A stretch of 64,000 nt of DNA, taken from Gnetum montanum (lineage: Eukaryota > Streptophyta > Gnetopsida > Gnetales > Gnetaceae). Positions 22,250 to 34,733 of the stretch are shown here, one piece after another (the stretch's first letter is position 1; every line of letters begins with the position of its first letter). The notes under the pieces were generated by a model, which was not told the DNA's origin, searched no databases, and saw only the letters and a list, made by a program, of their open reading frames with translations. Where the stretch lies: contig MNCI01010150.1 in the NCBI GenBank assembly GCA_015680685.1, forward strand, positions 568,345 to 632,344, written 5' to 3'. A program made the position numbers and the translations under genes.

Positions 22250-22800
22250 CTTTTTGTCAATTATTATTATATTGAATTTCTACAAAATTACTAGCCATCA
22301 AATAACATGAGGGCTAACTACTAGCTTGTTCATAAGGAACCATATTGCATTGTGATCCATGTTCACATACATGATATAAATGAGAACACAATGTTTGAAA
22401 TTTTCCAATACATAAGCCATTAACATGAGCTTCTTCTCTATGGTGATATAGTTGATCTTTGCTATTACAATGTATTTACCTATGTAGTGGATATAGTATA
22501 GACATTTTTTATTATCTAACTGCATGAGTACAACTCTTAAAGCATAGTTGGATACATTGGTCATGATATGGAATAGCCTAGACTAGTGATGAGCTCATAG
22601 AATTAGTGTCTCTATAAACTTCTGCTTCAACAACTTAAATGCACATTCACATTTGCTAGTCAATTTAAAACAATGCATCCTTCTTGACTAGTTCCACAAA
22701 CAATTTGACATTTTTGAAAAAAATCTCAATAAACTTTCTATAATACTTGGTGTGCCCAAGAAATGATTTGATATCATTGATTATTTGTAGCCTCTGGAAT
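22250..22800 (-). pseudogene. Ty3/gypsy RT-RNase H remnant, unit 2
   Basis: Copy of the 16490-17015 remnant. An 88-codon RNase H stretch is still open (MTNVSNYALRVVLMQLDNKK, INYITIEKKLMLMAYVLENF, MDHNAIWFL). Upstream, SFLGHTKYYRKFI-like sequence marks the RT end. No LTRs were found. Confidence 0.8.
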
Positions 22801-22929
22801 ATGCCTTGAAAATTGTTCTAATATTATATTGTAAAAACAATGGCATTAATACCAAATCAATAAATCAAATATATGACTTCATAAATTAATGCTAAATGTT
22901 ACAAAATAAGATATTACATCATTAGATAT

Positions 22930-23120
22930 TAGTGGAAAACTTGGAATGGCGTTTATTGTAGATAAGCTACAAAAATGACATCCCAAATGGTTTGGTTATG
23001 TTCAAAAATATCATAATGAGCCTTTTTAGAAAATAAGGTTGCCACCTCACAATTCAATGAAACTAGAAAGAAAGACCAAGAAGGATCCAACAGAAAATCA
23101 GTTAATGTATACATGATAAA
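22930..23120 (+). pseudogene. RTE-like LINE 3' fragment, unit 2
   Basis: Copy of 17138-17345, reading MAFIVDKLQK, a stop, then HPKWFGYVQK. It is broken and truncated. Confidence 0.55.
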
Positions 23121-23559
23121 ATTGCAAATAGATCAGCTTTAACTTTTTATAAAAACAAATGACAATACAGAATGCATAAAATGACCCCATAGGATAAAGC
23201 TAAATCCAAAATGGTAAGAATAATGTTTTAGGTTTAATATTTAATATATTATAAATGAAGTTAGAAAAAGGTCATTCACCTTGATGAACCAAAGAAGCCA
23301 CACATTTAAGCACCTAGACTATTGTGTTATATTAATTTTAGTTAAACCTTGACACCTAAAAACTAAAGCTTACATTCATAATTTAGAAAATAAAATACAT
23401 GTAACCAATTGATCACATCACAAAAATATAACAATTATGATAACACTTAGTTGACTGAAAAGGTTTCAACTCTCAAGTTATTTCTACCCAACTTTCACTA
23501 ATCAAAGGCAAGTCATGAAATATCTAAATATACATGAAAACAAATGTGTATTTTCTCAT

Positions 23560-24102
23560 TTTGTTCCAATGAACTTTTAAACAAGTCTATCATAAAAATC
23601 AGATAAATAGTAGTAGCCTCAATGCATCTGAGCTGAGAAATCATTTGGTCTAGCAAAGTAGAATTTCTTGAACAGTATGTGGCCTCAACAAGAGAAGGAA
23701 AACTTTAAGCCTTTAACTTCAAGGTAATTAAACATCATTGCTAAGAAAGCTTTGAGCTCACTCACAAGAACTTGCAATAGGAAAAAAATCACAACTAAAT
23801 CATCATAGGCTGACAATAACCAAAAAACTAAAATTAAAATTTCAATTACCTTCCTCTGAGTTTTTTCTCATGGCAATCACTTCTATAAGCCACACACCAA
23901 CCATGTGTTCTCGTTCTCTAGAGAACATCATCATACAATATTTTGAAGAAGCATTTTATTCAAGTTCACACAAATTTCATAAGCATACATTAGACAATGC
24001 ACATTAAATTCATTGATTCTCTAGGGATTCTTAAATAACCTCTCTTTTGCATGCATGATTAAGCATAACTGCTTCTTGTGGTTCCAATTTTCATGGATGT
24101 GC
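23560..24102 (-). pseudogene. Exon-like pair on minus strand, unit 2
   Basis: Copies of the unit 1 segments. The upstream part (23850-24102, 253 bp) reads HIHENWNHKKQLCLIMHAKE and keeps the donor, but its acceptor is altered (TTTGTAAG). The downstream part (23560-23771) starts VLVSELKAFLAMMFNYLEV but has lost its acceptor and is frameshifted. Confidence 0.4.
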
Positions 24103-24668
24103 TTACAAAGAATGCAAAACATGGGAACACATAATAAAAAGCAATTCATGCATTACAAATATTGTAAAGATATATAGTATTGGAGTCATGAACAAATATA
24201 ATACTTGTAAGTTCAAATATTGCAAAGGTTTATAATCTTGCAATTATTTCATCTTTGCATAAGCAGAAGTGCTGTAAATTGTATGTAGTTTGATAGTCAC
24301 CTCAACTCTTTGGATTTTCCAAACTTCTTGTGTATTCCTTGAAGCAATTACAAAAATTAGATTTTCAAAAATATTTATTTATAACAAAATTTATTATAAT
24401 AAAGTTTTAAATGTTTCATCTCACTCCAATTGGAATTTGTTATCTTATCTATATCTGTGAAATCATCACCATCATCATAGCCTCACCCCAATTATATAAG
24501 GTCAACTATATGATTTTTTTGTTGGGTTATTCACTTACATTAAGAGCTAAATAAGTATTTATAACCAAAATTTGGATATCGTTCTTTATATTTACAAAGC
24601 AAGTGTATTTTGGTCTACCTCTTTGTTGATTACCCTAACTTTAATAAAGTGATCTCTTCTAATAGGAG

Positions 24669-24827
24669 GGTGGGTGTTGGAATCATGAAATAATTGTAAT
24701 ATACATACACCCCATGATATATAGTAGAATTAGAACTTTATAATTCAACATTATCCACTAGAATTAAATCCTTGACTTAGAACTCCAAAATTAAGAGTCT
24801 TACTATTAGGCTAACACCTCATAGATC
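24669..24827 (-). mobile_element. tRNA-derived SINE, unit 2
   Basis: Copy of the unit 1 SINE at the identical position in the LINE, again 159 bp, with diverged target duplications at 24655-24668 and 24828-24841. The shared position shows the SINE predates the tandem duplication. Confidence 0.75.
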
Positions 24828-24872
24828 TTTTTTAATAGGAGCACTCCTGGCCTTCTTAGCATATGACCAAAC

Positions 24873-25661
24873 TGATGAGATGCGATATTGCATAGGCTAT
24901 GATATCGTGTCAATCGCGATATCACGTCATCCCCTGCGATATCGCGTACGCGATATTGCGGTCCGCCGCAAAATCTATAAATAAGAGGCGGCTCTCCCTT
25001 ACTTCCTCATCCTAGGCTAGAAGTAGGGAAACTATGGCAAATTGATCACTCTAGAGATAGAATATTTTCCATGTGCCCGCAGTAGGAGTCCTAAAGTGAA
25101 TGGATCTTTATTCGAGCAACATTGTACCTGAACACAAGTTGTGTACGGTAATAAAGATGAACTTCCTGGATAAACCTTGCAGTGCATGGAATAGGATTTT
25201 ATTTAATGTTATTTATTGCTTTCTCTCTCACCCTTAAACTCCTAGTAATGCAGAATGAGTACGACTTGATTACGAGCATCTTAGTGTGACTACTTGGTAA
25301 CCCAGTGGCCTACTTAGGATTTGCGCTTGGTAATCCTAGTGGTAGTCGTGTACCAAGATGTGTATGGATAATCAAGGAATAGATGCTCATTGCACTTAGG
25401 CTATATTAGATCCTCTCAACCCTTTCCTCCTAGTTAAGTGCCTCAGTATGATCACTTCAAGCACGTGCGTTACACGTGGTGATCCCAGCAACGATTAGCG
25501 TTTGGTAGCCACGGTTGCATCGNNNNNNNNNNNNNNNNNNNNNNNNNNNNNNNNNNNNNNNNNNNNNNNNNNNNNNNNNNNNNNNNNNNNNNNNNNNNNN
25601 NNATCGTGCATGCTACGCTCGTTTCGTATGGTTGAGTGTAGGGGTACCTCGCCACTCATCA
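24873..25661 (+). mobile_element. Solo LTR of the A/B/C/D family
   Basis: Starts TGATGAGA, ends ACTCATCA, and is flanked by CAAAC on both sides (24868-24872, 25662-25666). The perfect 5 bp duplication with no internal region indicates a solo LTR left by LTR-LTR recombination. U3 holds several palindromes. The best (24936-24959) has arms GCGATATCG and CGATATTGC around CGTACG, with TATAAATA at 24976-24983. The assembly gap of 80 N at 25523-25602 lies inside it. Confidence 0.92.
25523..25602. other. Assembly gap (80 N)
   Basis: Run of N inside the solo LTR. The true length is unknown, and frames crossing it are meaningless. Confidence 1.
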
Positions 25662-26125
25662 CAAACCATCTAAGACAACTCTCCCTCATCTTTTCATCTA
25701 TGATTTCTAACACCAAACTACTTCTAATAAGAGAGTTAATACAAATTTTTCTTAATGACACCCAACATCCACCTTAGCATTCATGCCTTTGCTACATGCA
25801 TGTATTGAGCCAAGTGATTTTTTATAGCAATTCTATAAAACTCTCCCTTCATCCATCCTACTTCAATTTTGGTTACATCATTTTTAATCTCGCCATCAAT
25901 TTGAACAAGTGGTTCCAAGTATTTGAATTGTTTAGTAACTTTTTAGTTTTGAATTTTAATTTTCATATCTTCACTAGCTTTTTTAGTAGAAATGCATTCT
26001 CTCTATTCCATTTTACTTCTACCAATCCTTAACCCATCTAATTCTAGGGTAGTTCTCCAAGTCTCCATTTTTGCAACCAAGGCTTCCTTAGATTTATCTA
26101 TCACTACAATATTATCTACACAAAG

Positions 26126-26450
26126 CATCATCATCACCATTATCCTAGCCTTATCCCAACTACATGGTGTTAGCTATATGAGTTCTTTTACGCCATTTGC
26201 TACTATTAATAGTCTTTATGCCAAAAAAAAAAGAAAAAAAAAAGAAAAAGAAAAAGAAAACAAGTTTGTTTTGGCCTACCTTTGTTGGTTTCCTTAACTT
26301 TAATGAACCAACTCTTCTAACAAAAGAATTCTCTAATCTTCTTAACACATCAACAAACCATCTAAGATATCTTTGCTTAATCTTCTCATCTATGGAAGCT
26401 AATATCAAACTTTCCCTAGTAAGAGAGTTGTCATGCATGTTATGCATAGC
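26126..26450 (-). mobile_element. RTE-like LINE 3' end, unit 2
   Basis: Counterpart of 19568-19910, with NSLTRESLILASIDEKIKQR and YLRWFVDVLRR. It contains the expanded purine tract at 26222-26262. Confidence 0.7.
26222..26262. repeat. A-rich purine microsatellite
   Basis: About 40 bp of A with regular G (AAAAAG-like units). The matching unit 1 site has only seven A, so the tract expanded after the duplication. Confidence 0.85.
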
Positions 26451-27634
26451 CCTTGAATAGTAACAAAGGGCATTGTAGTGGTCTATCAGCCTACAAAGGT
26501 CAAGCTAATTCTAGTAGAAATTTGAACTACTTTAGTGCAAGCAAGTTGTCAGCCTATATTTCTTCCCATAGTTTTTAAAGTTAGCTTTTAGAATTTTCTA
26601 TGCTGATTCAAGAGAATATTTTCAATTGACCTTCAAAATGGTTATAGAACATTGTAGCATTAAAGCATGAAGCACAATTACAAATATTCAATGTTAAGAA
26701 TTCCAAGACTCTTATAATCATACAATAAACCATGGAATATTCAATGTTACCAAAATGAAAACATGGAAGCCACATCAAATGTAGCAAGCTATGCATAATG
26801 TGTAGAGGACTTAAAATAGTGGATGATGTAATAAACGCTATTATGCCAAAGAAATTGTAAGTATCACATGGCAACAATAGACAGTGGAGGATCCATAAAC
26901 AACATGCTAGACATAAAAGCGAATGACAATAATTTCTAGACTATCCAAACGAAAGTGATGAAGTATATCCTAATAATTTGATAAATTGTACTTTGAATTT
27001 CATTTTCTTATTGGATTGTTTCACTATTTTATATCTAAATATTTGATTCAATAAAAACAAAAATGTATCCTTATTGTAAGTTAGTAGAAATAGTGAGCTA
27101 TAAACTATCTACAAAATGGATGTGCAATTATATTTAACAAGGTCTAGATACAGTATCTTCAAACTTCAAAACAAATTATGTTACTTTAGAGTGAATCTAA
27201 ACATTATGTCATAAAAAAATGCAAAAAGTCTATAAAAGAGTAAACATCTATCAAGGACATGCAAAGAAACTGAATTGATATGTTTGAATATAATAACCTA
27301 TATTTACTTCAAGAGAGATATACATGCAAAAGCATCACAGTTAAACTTCACCCATCATTAAGAAATGTCCTTACATGGTAACCTAGTATTTGCCAATCTT
27401 TTGTTTCAATGCATATTTTGTACATAACACAAAAAGTGAAAACTTAAAACTTGGATGGATCTTAGCAGGGTATTTTAGCATATAAAACTTGACATATAAA
27501 TCTACAAAACAATTCTAAGTGAACCTTATCTGTGAAGTGTTTCATTACTTTATTTTGCATATCTAATAGGAAACAAAATAAAACCTACAATATTTCATGA
27601 AATTAAATATTTCAAATTCACCCAAAGTATATGC

Positions 27635-29037
27635 AAGTTATTTTGAGAATATGAAAACTGAAATAGAGAATTGCATAGTTAAAACACCTCTTAAACAATA
27701 TGAAAGCCAACGTTGAAACATACTAATATTAAACATAAATTTTTCAATGTGATGGAATATCTCTAAAACCCTTAATAAATATAAATTGTTCAATGGAGGT
27801 ATGGCAAGGAATAATAGAAACTTCATCTTAGTCCTAAAAATGTGACTTGTCATAGCCTTTATCCTATCCAGTTGGTGTTAGCCCTTCATTTGGAATTACT
27901 AGTTTTTAGACTACCTATTGCCTTGCCTATAATCTACTTAAATGTAAATTTTTACTATGCACCCATCTTAGGTAAGCAAAATTTGAATTGATGGCCTACA
28001 AGAAAGAAGATATTTAGTTTATCACTAAGTCATTGAAGAAGAAAGTTTATAATCAACTCTAAAAAATGTAAATAGTTGTCCCTAGGGAAACTACTACTGT
28101 TTACGACATTTACATTCTTAGGTTCAAAAAAGCTTCAAGTGCTTGGAAATTGCAATTTCTAAGTACATCTAAGTACTAATTTTTTCCCTTGTTGCTTACC
28201 ATTAAGGAATTAACACATGAATAGAGATGAACAAGCATCTCAACCTAGGTTAGTTAGTATACACATAATAATCCTTGAAGTAATACAAATATTTCCTATT
28301 TTGAAATAGTTAATCCCCAATGATCCTATGTGTCATTATTCTCTATTTTAAAATATGTTTTCTATTTTCAAGCAATATCACATTTCTAATTCCCTATATC
28401 CTACAACTATGGCATTGATAGCCTTCAAAATATGCTAACCCAAGAAACCTTTAAGCCTTCTAGAAAGTAGAGAACATGCCCTAATAAGCATAAATACATG
28501 ATTAAATATAATCTAGTAAATGCATAATCTACATCAAAATTCTTGTTGCATTTAGTGGCAATGATAAGCTTTGACAATGCCTACGATGTATTCATACAAC
28601 CATAGCTCCCACTGCACCTACACTTTGATGCCAAGCCAAACATAAAAACAACACCACTCTACTGAAAATACAGAAAAATCCTGAACCAACCTAAATATCC
28701 CTACCAATATATTAATTTTATTAGCCTAAAGATTGTCCAATATCTTGATAAAACCTGTTGCTAAAGAAGGTAAGAACTAAATGTGTAGAATGTGTATAGT
28801 TGAAAAACTTGGAAGAATCTCAAGTACGATACAATAAAAGATGCAATTTATTTTAAAAAATGTATTCTACAATTTCCAAGAAAAATTTCAGGGTTCAAAA
28901 TTTTTAACTCATTGTCTACTTGAGATCCATGACACATAATATGAAACTTGAACTTCAATAGGTATTGCATGACAATGAAAAAGGTATTGAGTTTATTAAC
29001 TTCAAAGAGAGTATTTTTAAATTGGGTTGATCATAGC
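27635..29037. other. Unassigned AT-rich DNA
   Basis: I see no feature here beyond short AT-rich frames. The right edge (ATAGC at 29033-29037) is the target flank of element B. Confidence 0.5.
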
Positions 29038-29982
29038 TGATGAGTGGCGAGGTACCCCTACACTCAACCATACGAATACGAGTGTTTCATGCACAATCCG
29101 GTTGAACTTCGCAGATTGACTAGTTGTGGTATCTATTCAGTCACTCGTAGATCACAGTTCGGTGTCTTCCCACCTAGACTAGTATTAGCTTTGTCATAGA
29201 TTGTTTAGTCTAGAGTGAGGTGTATGATGTGTTCCTACATGAATGCTACTCCTAGGTATGATGAGAAATAATATCAACTAAGCTAGGAGACAGAGGGTGA
29301 GAAAGAATCTAAACTAGCCTAAGTACGATGAGCATTTGTTCCTTAATCATCCATACACATCTTGGAGCTCGTGCATGACTACCCCTAGGATTACCAAGTG
29401 CATGGCCTAGGTATGCTACTAGGATACCAAGTAGTCACACTTAAATGCTCGTGATTATGTTGTACTTATTCTGCATTTAATAGGAGTTTAGGGTAAAGAG
29501 ATGTTAACTACGAAAGTAATAAATAATAATAATAATTAAATAATTAAACTAAGTGGATGCTGCAATGATGAAGTAATCTCGATCTTTATTACCGGTCATG
29601 TGTGTGTCCAAGTATGTCACACTCGAATAAGGATGCCGTACAATTACAATCATCACACTGTGGGCATGCACTGAGAAATAATTCTAACTCTAAGAAGGAA
29701 AAAATGTAAGAGTTTGGGTCAGGAACTAAGAACTAATGCCAAAACCAAGTGCGTCGCCTCTTATTTATAGGTTCACACGAGAATTGCGATATCATGTATG
29801 CGATATTGCATGCGAGCCACGATATCATGTACGCAATATCACAGCTGCGATATCGAGGGTTCGATATTGGGGGTCCGATATTGGGACCTATTAGACTTGG
29901 TATCTTGTATTAGGGTTCCGATAACAAGGGTCTGATAACAGGACTTGACATACCATGACACCTGACAGACCATGACTCATAA
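29038..29982 (-). repeat. 3' LTR of element B
   Basis: 945 bp. On the plus strand it begins TGATGAGTGG and ends ACTCATAA, so the outer TG of the LTR start has mutated to TT. U3 is long and has several palindromic blocks. The one nearest the TATA box (29786-29809) has arms GCGATATCA and CGATATTGC; the TATA box (29762-29769) is 16 bp away. Further CGATATTGG motifs lie at 29860-29905. Confidence 0.9.
29762..29910 (-). promoter_or_regulatory. LTR promoter of element B with multiple palindromes
   Basis: TATAAATA on the minus strand at 29762-29769. It is preceded by at least two GATATC-type palindromes (29786-29809, about 29819-29843) and by CGATATTGG and CCCAATATCG repeats. This is the richest set of such blocks in the window. 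Confidence 0.65.
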
Positions 29983-30154
29983 TACCCCCACGACTGAATA
30001 ACAACTCGTCCTTGAGTTAAAGAAAGTGAGGAACAAGTTCAATTGATTACACACTCGATAGGTATGGGATTATATACTAACTAGGAATTTATTCATGCCG
30101 TAGTGGAGATTTAAAAAATTTGGACACAGACAAAAAAGACAAAACTTGTGGAAC

Positions 30155-30592
30155 TCATGGGGTTCCTGGTAGTGGTGGCTCCTCCATGGGTGCCTTTCCT
30201 TTGTTCTACACGCCAGGCTTTTGAGATTGATACCATTGAAGAAGCACTTGCCATTTCTTCTCTTCTATCCATGGATTATGAGCCATCCATGCTAATGCTC
30301 CAATGTTTGTTGGAGTCGGCACTTTTCATGGACGCAGTTGCTGTGAGAACACTTGATTGGCCTTAACATGCCATGCTACAAATGTCTGTTGTTCCTGTTC
30401 ATAGGCTCAAGCCCTGACCTCTCCTCCTTTTACTTGGATAGATTATGTAGTAATAGGAGTTCCATGATGGATGCTGAATGATTGTGCCTCCTGCTCTGCA
30501 TGTTCTACATGAAGTCCTTGGCCTCTGCCTCCCCCTGGTCATTCGGTTACACCTTGAGAAGGTCCTCCTTGTTGTCCTCTTTTAGGGGCCAT
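30155..30592 (-). pseudogene. ORF2 of element B, internally deleted
   Basis: Starts at ATG 30592 (MAPKRGQQGGPSQG) directly after a GATTATAG acceptor-like sequence, and ends at 30155 after the shared C-terminal EEPP..GT motif. Only about 438 bp remain of ~2.8 kb. The globular domain and most of the coiled coil are gone. The intact N-terminus confirms where ORF2 starts in this family. Confidence 0.75.
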
Positions 30593-31968
30593 CTATAATC
30601 ATAAAAAGATCAATTGTTAGTAAGGTCATTTAGAGAAGGTCAATTATTTCATACCTTACTCATTACCTTTAATAAATGTTGAAATTTTTGCTTAGTGTGA
30701 TTTTAGAGTTAGAAATTTTTCAAGGACGTTGTCCTAAAAGTTTAATGTCGGACCAGGTTTGTTTAGGTGACACATAAAAGGACATGGTTTTGAGGAACGT
30801 TTGATAAAATGATGACAAAGGAAATAATAGAATTGGCAATGAAGTACTTAGAGGGTACAAAATGATGTGATGGTGTGCAACAAGTAAAAATTACAAAATT
30901 CACGCAAGTGGGTCCTCCCCAAAGCAGGTTCCAACCTATAATGCCCTTGCGTAACCACACATTAAAATGTTCGTGGGAATTAGAAGGGTTAAATGTAATC
31001 CACACTGGTTCCACAAAACACACACATGTAAGTGTCACTAGAATGAGGTAAGAATTCTACGCTACACAAGACACGAGCGACAATTACATGAACAACGAGA
31101 TGAGATAGACTATAGAAGGGATTGTAGAGATTGGGACATGAGGTAATTGACCCAAGGCACAATGAATTATATGTGTAAAGCATGATTAATGTGTCATTAA
31201 CCTGTCGTTCCAAGATCAGGACCAAGTCCATTCCTCTGATCAGTGACACTACATTGTTTCATCACATGATGAGTGACTATGAGAGTACCATAACAACAAG
31301 GCGTACGATCACTTAAAATTTTATTCAAGGGAGGAGTGATTTTTGCTTTGTGGCACTTCTTTCTCTTTCTTTCTTTTCTTTTCTTCTCTTTTCTCCTTTT
31401 TTTTGAATGAATGAATCTAGAGAAGCTGCCAACCTTCAGGCATGAGTCTTTCTAGTGGGAACCCCTAGAACACCATTGGATTTTTGAGTGCCTTTTGATT
31501 ACTCTTACTCCCATTTTGCGTTAGATCTACAAGGATCTTAGAACAACCACGTTGCATGATAACTCTCACAGACATCACCAAAGAGAATCTGCAAGTCCCC
31601 TTGATGTCACACCCTAATCATTCCTCTTGGTCCATCCTTTTTCATTTTGGCTATAATGAACACGAAATTAATTTTAAGTTGTAAGAATGCCAAGAATATC
31701 ACTTTACCCTCAAACAACACCTCTTATTTGTAGAATGGATGAGTAGGTGTAATGGGCTCACTATCCAAATAATTGATAACTCGAGACTCGATAACATAGA
31801 ACACACGTTAACCAACGTGCCACATGAGTGTTTTATTTGTAGATGAGATTACTTATAAAAAGATAAAAAGACAAAAAGATAAAACAAGAAATTGAAAAAT
31901 GAAAAACTAGAAAACAAAAAATTGTAAAATTAAAGAAGATGAAAAATATTTATTAATCTTGCTTGTTA
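30593..31968 (-). other. Spacer between gag and ORF2, element B
   Basis: Aligns with A's spacer but lacks the palindrome-TATA block. A 91-codon minus-strand frame (30763-31038) includes IIGWNLLWGGPTCVNFVI, similar to translations in A and D. No pol motif was seen. Confidence 0.6.
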
Positions 31969-33954
31969 TTAGAATGGGGGGTATCCCCCATAACTAAATG
32001 GTTGAGCATGGAGAGGATTAATAAATGAAAGATGAGGATCCTTACATGTTGGAAATATCAAAACTTGGTCATACTTACCCCATTGGGGTTCACACACCTA
32101 ATTATAACAAGCATAGTGGGGAAAATTATAAGATGTGGTTCCTGGGTAAGGAGTCAACCCACTATGATACTTGAGACTGTAAGATGGTATGCAAGGATCA
32201 GGATGTCACCTTCCATGGCTGTATTCAATGGGTCATATGGTTGTTAGAGTGTTAATTGGTGGCCCTGATGAGATGACATGAGGCGTTGGGTTCGAGGAGA
32301 AGGATGCACCACAGTGTTGGACTTGTGCTAAGTTGGAGAATGCAGTGGCCTTGGAACTATGTTGTCCCTTCCTAGCGTCATGTCTAAAGAAGGAACATCT
32401 TTGATGTTGAGGAGGTTTCTCACTGCTATTGGCAATAGTAGCACAAGTAACATTCATGGGTTGTTGCTGTGGTGTAGACACTTCAGGAACAGTTGGTGGT
32501 GATGTAGAAGGAGGGAAAGGATTAGAATGTTGAAATTTAGGAGAAGTGCAAGGTACATAAGGTAGTGGTTGTGTTGAGGAAATGGAATAATAGTATTGAG
32601 GAGAATAATAATGCAGTGAGATAGACTATGTTGACCCAGTTGGGGAAATAGGATGTTGAACTAGATAAGCATTTGGATTCGGATGATACGAAAGGTATCT
32701 CTAGTTTAGGGATGGCTTCCCCCACGACTAGGATTGTTGCCACTATGATCGAACATAGTATCTCTGTATGAACTTTGAGTGTAACGTGCTTCCCCAATGC
32801 TCATATAAATGTACCAAGATTGGGCATTGGCCCTTGGGGTGATCGTACAGGTAAATGTTGCATTCATACGTATGATTGGCAGTTGAGCTCTAATTTCCTT
32901 CATCCCTTCTTTTTGATTGTCCAAGGATATTTTTTCCTACTTCTCGGGTTGTCAAAACTTTATCTTCATTAATATTGGTATATTCCCCACACTTTTTATG
33001 CATCCATTCTAGCATCTAATTGATCTTTGCCATGATTTCCTCTAATGATTGTTGTATTGGCAAAGATGGTTCTTCTTCCTTGAGATAGGTTGATTTCTCC
33101 TTTTTATGATTATGGACCTCTGTTAAGTTGAGATTTTGGTCCCGTTGATGTTTTTCAACACTCTCCCATCTAGCCATTTCTCCTTCTTCTTTTTATACCT
33201 GCTGAATAATCTCTTGGAGTTGATGGATTCGTAGTTCATGTAGTTGACCTTGGGCATACATCCCTAGGGTCTCTCTTATTTCATCACAAAGTCCATCAAT
33301 GATATGGTAGATTAGCCTTTCCTCGGAGAACTCATGGCCTGGATAGTTGTTTAATAGTGCATAATATCTTTCTAAGGCCATGTCCAAGGGTTCATGTTGT
33401 GCTTGTTTCCACTCTCGAATTTGTTTCCTCAAGGCCAACACTCTTGCGTAGGTTTGATATCTTTCATTAAAGAGTTCTACCATTGTTGGCCAATGTCGAA
33501 TTGAATTTGGTTTTAACGATCTATACCATACTTTTGCTTGGCCAACTAGTTTCATAGGAAAGAGCTTGAGTTTTTGCCAACCGTTATCAATGTTTTTCCA
33601 TGCACAGGCATCATACAAGGCTTGTAAATGTTGTTGCACATCTAAGTCATAGCCTCCTGAGAATTTGGGAAAGTTGTTTAAATCAAGCCTGGGTAGGTGG
33701 CTCTCTTTATGATGCCTACGGGAGATTCAAATAGCCTCTTGTATTTACGTTAGGCTTGTAGTGGCCAATAGGGGTTCATTGTCATAGAGTAAGTTATACT
33801 TTCGTGCATTGGGATGATGCTACCTTCATTTATGTTTCTAAGAAATCCCCACCTCAGATTGTGTACTCCAATCTTCATTGTCATATAATTCGTTGGTTCT
33901 CCAATGAATTACCTCACTAGATGTAGCATTATCATAGTCTTGTAGGAGAGGCAT
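31969..33954 (-). pseudogene. gag: Gag polyprotein of element B, broken
   Basis: From ATG at 33954 (MPLLQDYDNATSSEVIHWRT) to TAA at 31969. The capsid-like domain is the longest open part (33193-33639; WYRSLKPNSIRHWP, REWKQAQHEPLDMALERYY). The zinc knuckle reads CNIYLYDHPKGQC, with the second Cys changed to Tyr, as in D. The Ser-rich N-terminal segment is missing, as in A, suggesting A and B derive from one deleted ancestor. Several stops interrupt the frame. Confidence 0.85.
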
Positions 33955-34069
33955 GGTTGTGAAATTGTGTGTGAATTTGTATGTGACTTTTTTATTTCTT
34001 CCTAAAAGATATATTGTTAATTCATATATAGTGACCTTGTATGATATAACTAATCTAGATAACTAGCAC

Positions 34070-34089
34070 TGTCCCTAGTAATGGTGCCA
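34070..34089 (-). other. Primer binding site of element B
   Basis: The minus strand reads TGGCACCATTACTAGGGACA just inside the 5' LTR, a decayed tRNA-Asp-type site. Confidence 0.7.
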
Positions 34090-34090
34090 A

Positions 34091-34733
34091 TGATGAGTGG
34101 CGAGATACCCCTACACTCAACCATACGAATACGAGCATTTCACGTATGATCCGGTTGAACTTTGCAGATGGACTAGTTGTGGTATTTAGATAGTCACTCG
34201 TAGATCGCAGTTCTCTATCTTCCTACCTGGACTAGTATTAGCTTTGTCATGTATGGTTTAGTCTAGAGTGAGGTGTATGATGTGTTCGTACACTAATGCT
34301 ACTCCTGGGTATGATGAGAAATAATATCAACTAAGCTAGGAGACAAAATGTGAGAAAGAATCTAAACTAGCCTAAGTGTGATGAACATCTATTCCTTAAT
34401 CATCTGTACACATCTTGGACCTCGTGCATGACTACCCTTGGGATTACCAAGCTCATGGCCTAGGTACGCTACTGGGATACCAAGTAGTCACACTTAAATG
34501 CTCGTGATTAAGTCATACTCATTCTGTGTTTAATGGGAGTTTAGGGTAAAGAGATGTTAACTATGAAAGTAATAAATAACAATAACAATTAAATAATTAA
34601 ACTAAGTGGATGCTGCAATGATGAAGTAATCTTGATCTTTATTGCCGATCATGTGCGTGTCCAAGTACATCACACTCAAATAAGGATGTCGTACAATTAC
34701 AATCATCACACTACGGGCATGCATTGAGAAATA
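34091..34733 (-). repeat. 5' LTR of element B, truncated
   Basis: Matches the 29038 LTR from its inner edge (TGATGAGTGG on the plus strand) through the AATAAA region and GGGCATGCA. Similarity then stops near 34733, about 300 bp short. U3 and TATA are missing, so this copy has lost its own LTR promoter. Confidence 0.85.

Larger units (their letters stand above)
24455..26125 (-). mobile_element. 5'-truncated RTE-like LINE, unit 2, interrupted
   Basis: Counterpart of 18663-19567, with the TCATCA-type tail near 24460 and the degraded FADD end at about 26125. A SINE (24669-24827) and the solo LTR (24873-25661) interrupt it. The order of insertion is LINE, SINE, segment duplication, then LTR. Confidence 0.7.
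21073..27634. repeat. Tandem duplication, unit 2
   Basis: Direct copy of 15472-21072, starting at ATTTTCTTGGTCAAATG and ending near the second GTATATGCAA. It is longer by the solo LTR (about 0.8 kb), a 100 bp local duplication at 21762-21961 and an expanded purine tract at 26222-26262. The remaining order of features is the same. Confidence 0.88.
29038..34733 (-). mobile_element. LTR retrotransposon B, truncated
   Basis: Same family on the minus strand. A complete 3' LTR (29038-29982), a shortened ORF2, the spacer, gag and a tRNA-Asp primer site are present. The 5' LTR is cut off near 34733, losing U3 and the promoter. No target duplication can be tested because the 5' end is missing. ORF2 has lost about 2.4 kb internally, and the internal promoter block is absent. 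Like A, it lacks the Ser-rich segment near the start of gag. Confidence 0.88.

Noticed and set aside
25470-25777. Frames crossing the N gap in the solo LTR
   Set aside because: They are artefacts of reading through unknown bases.
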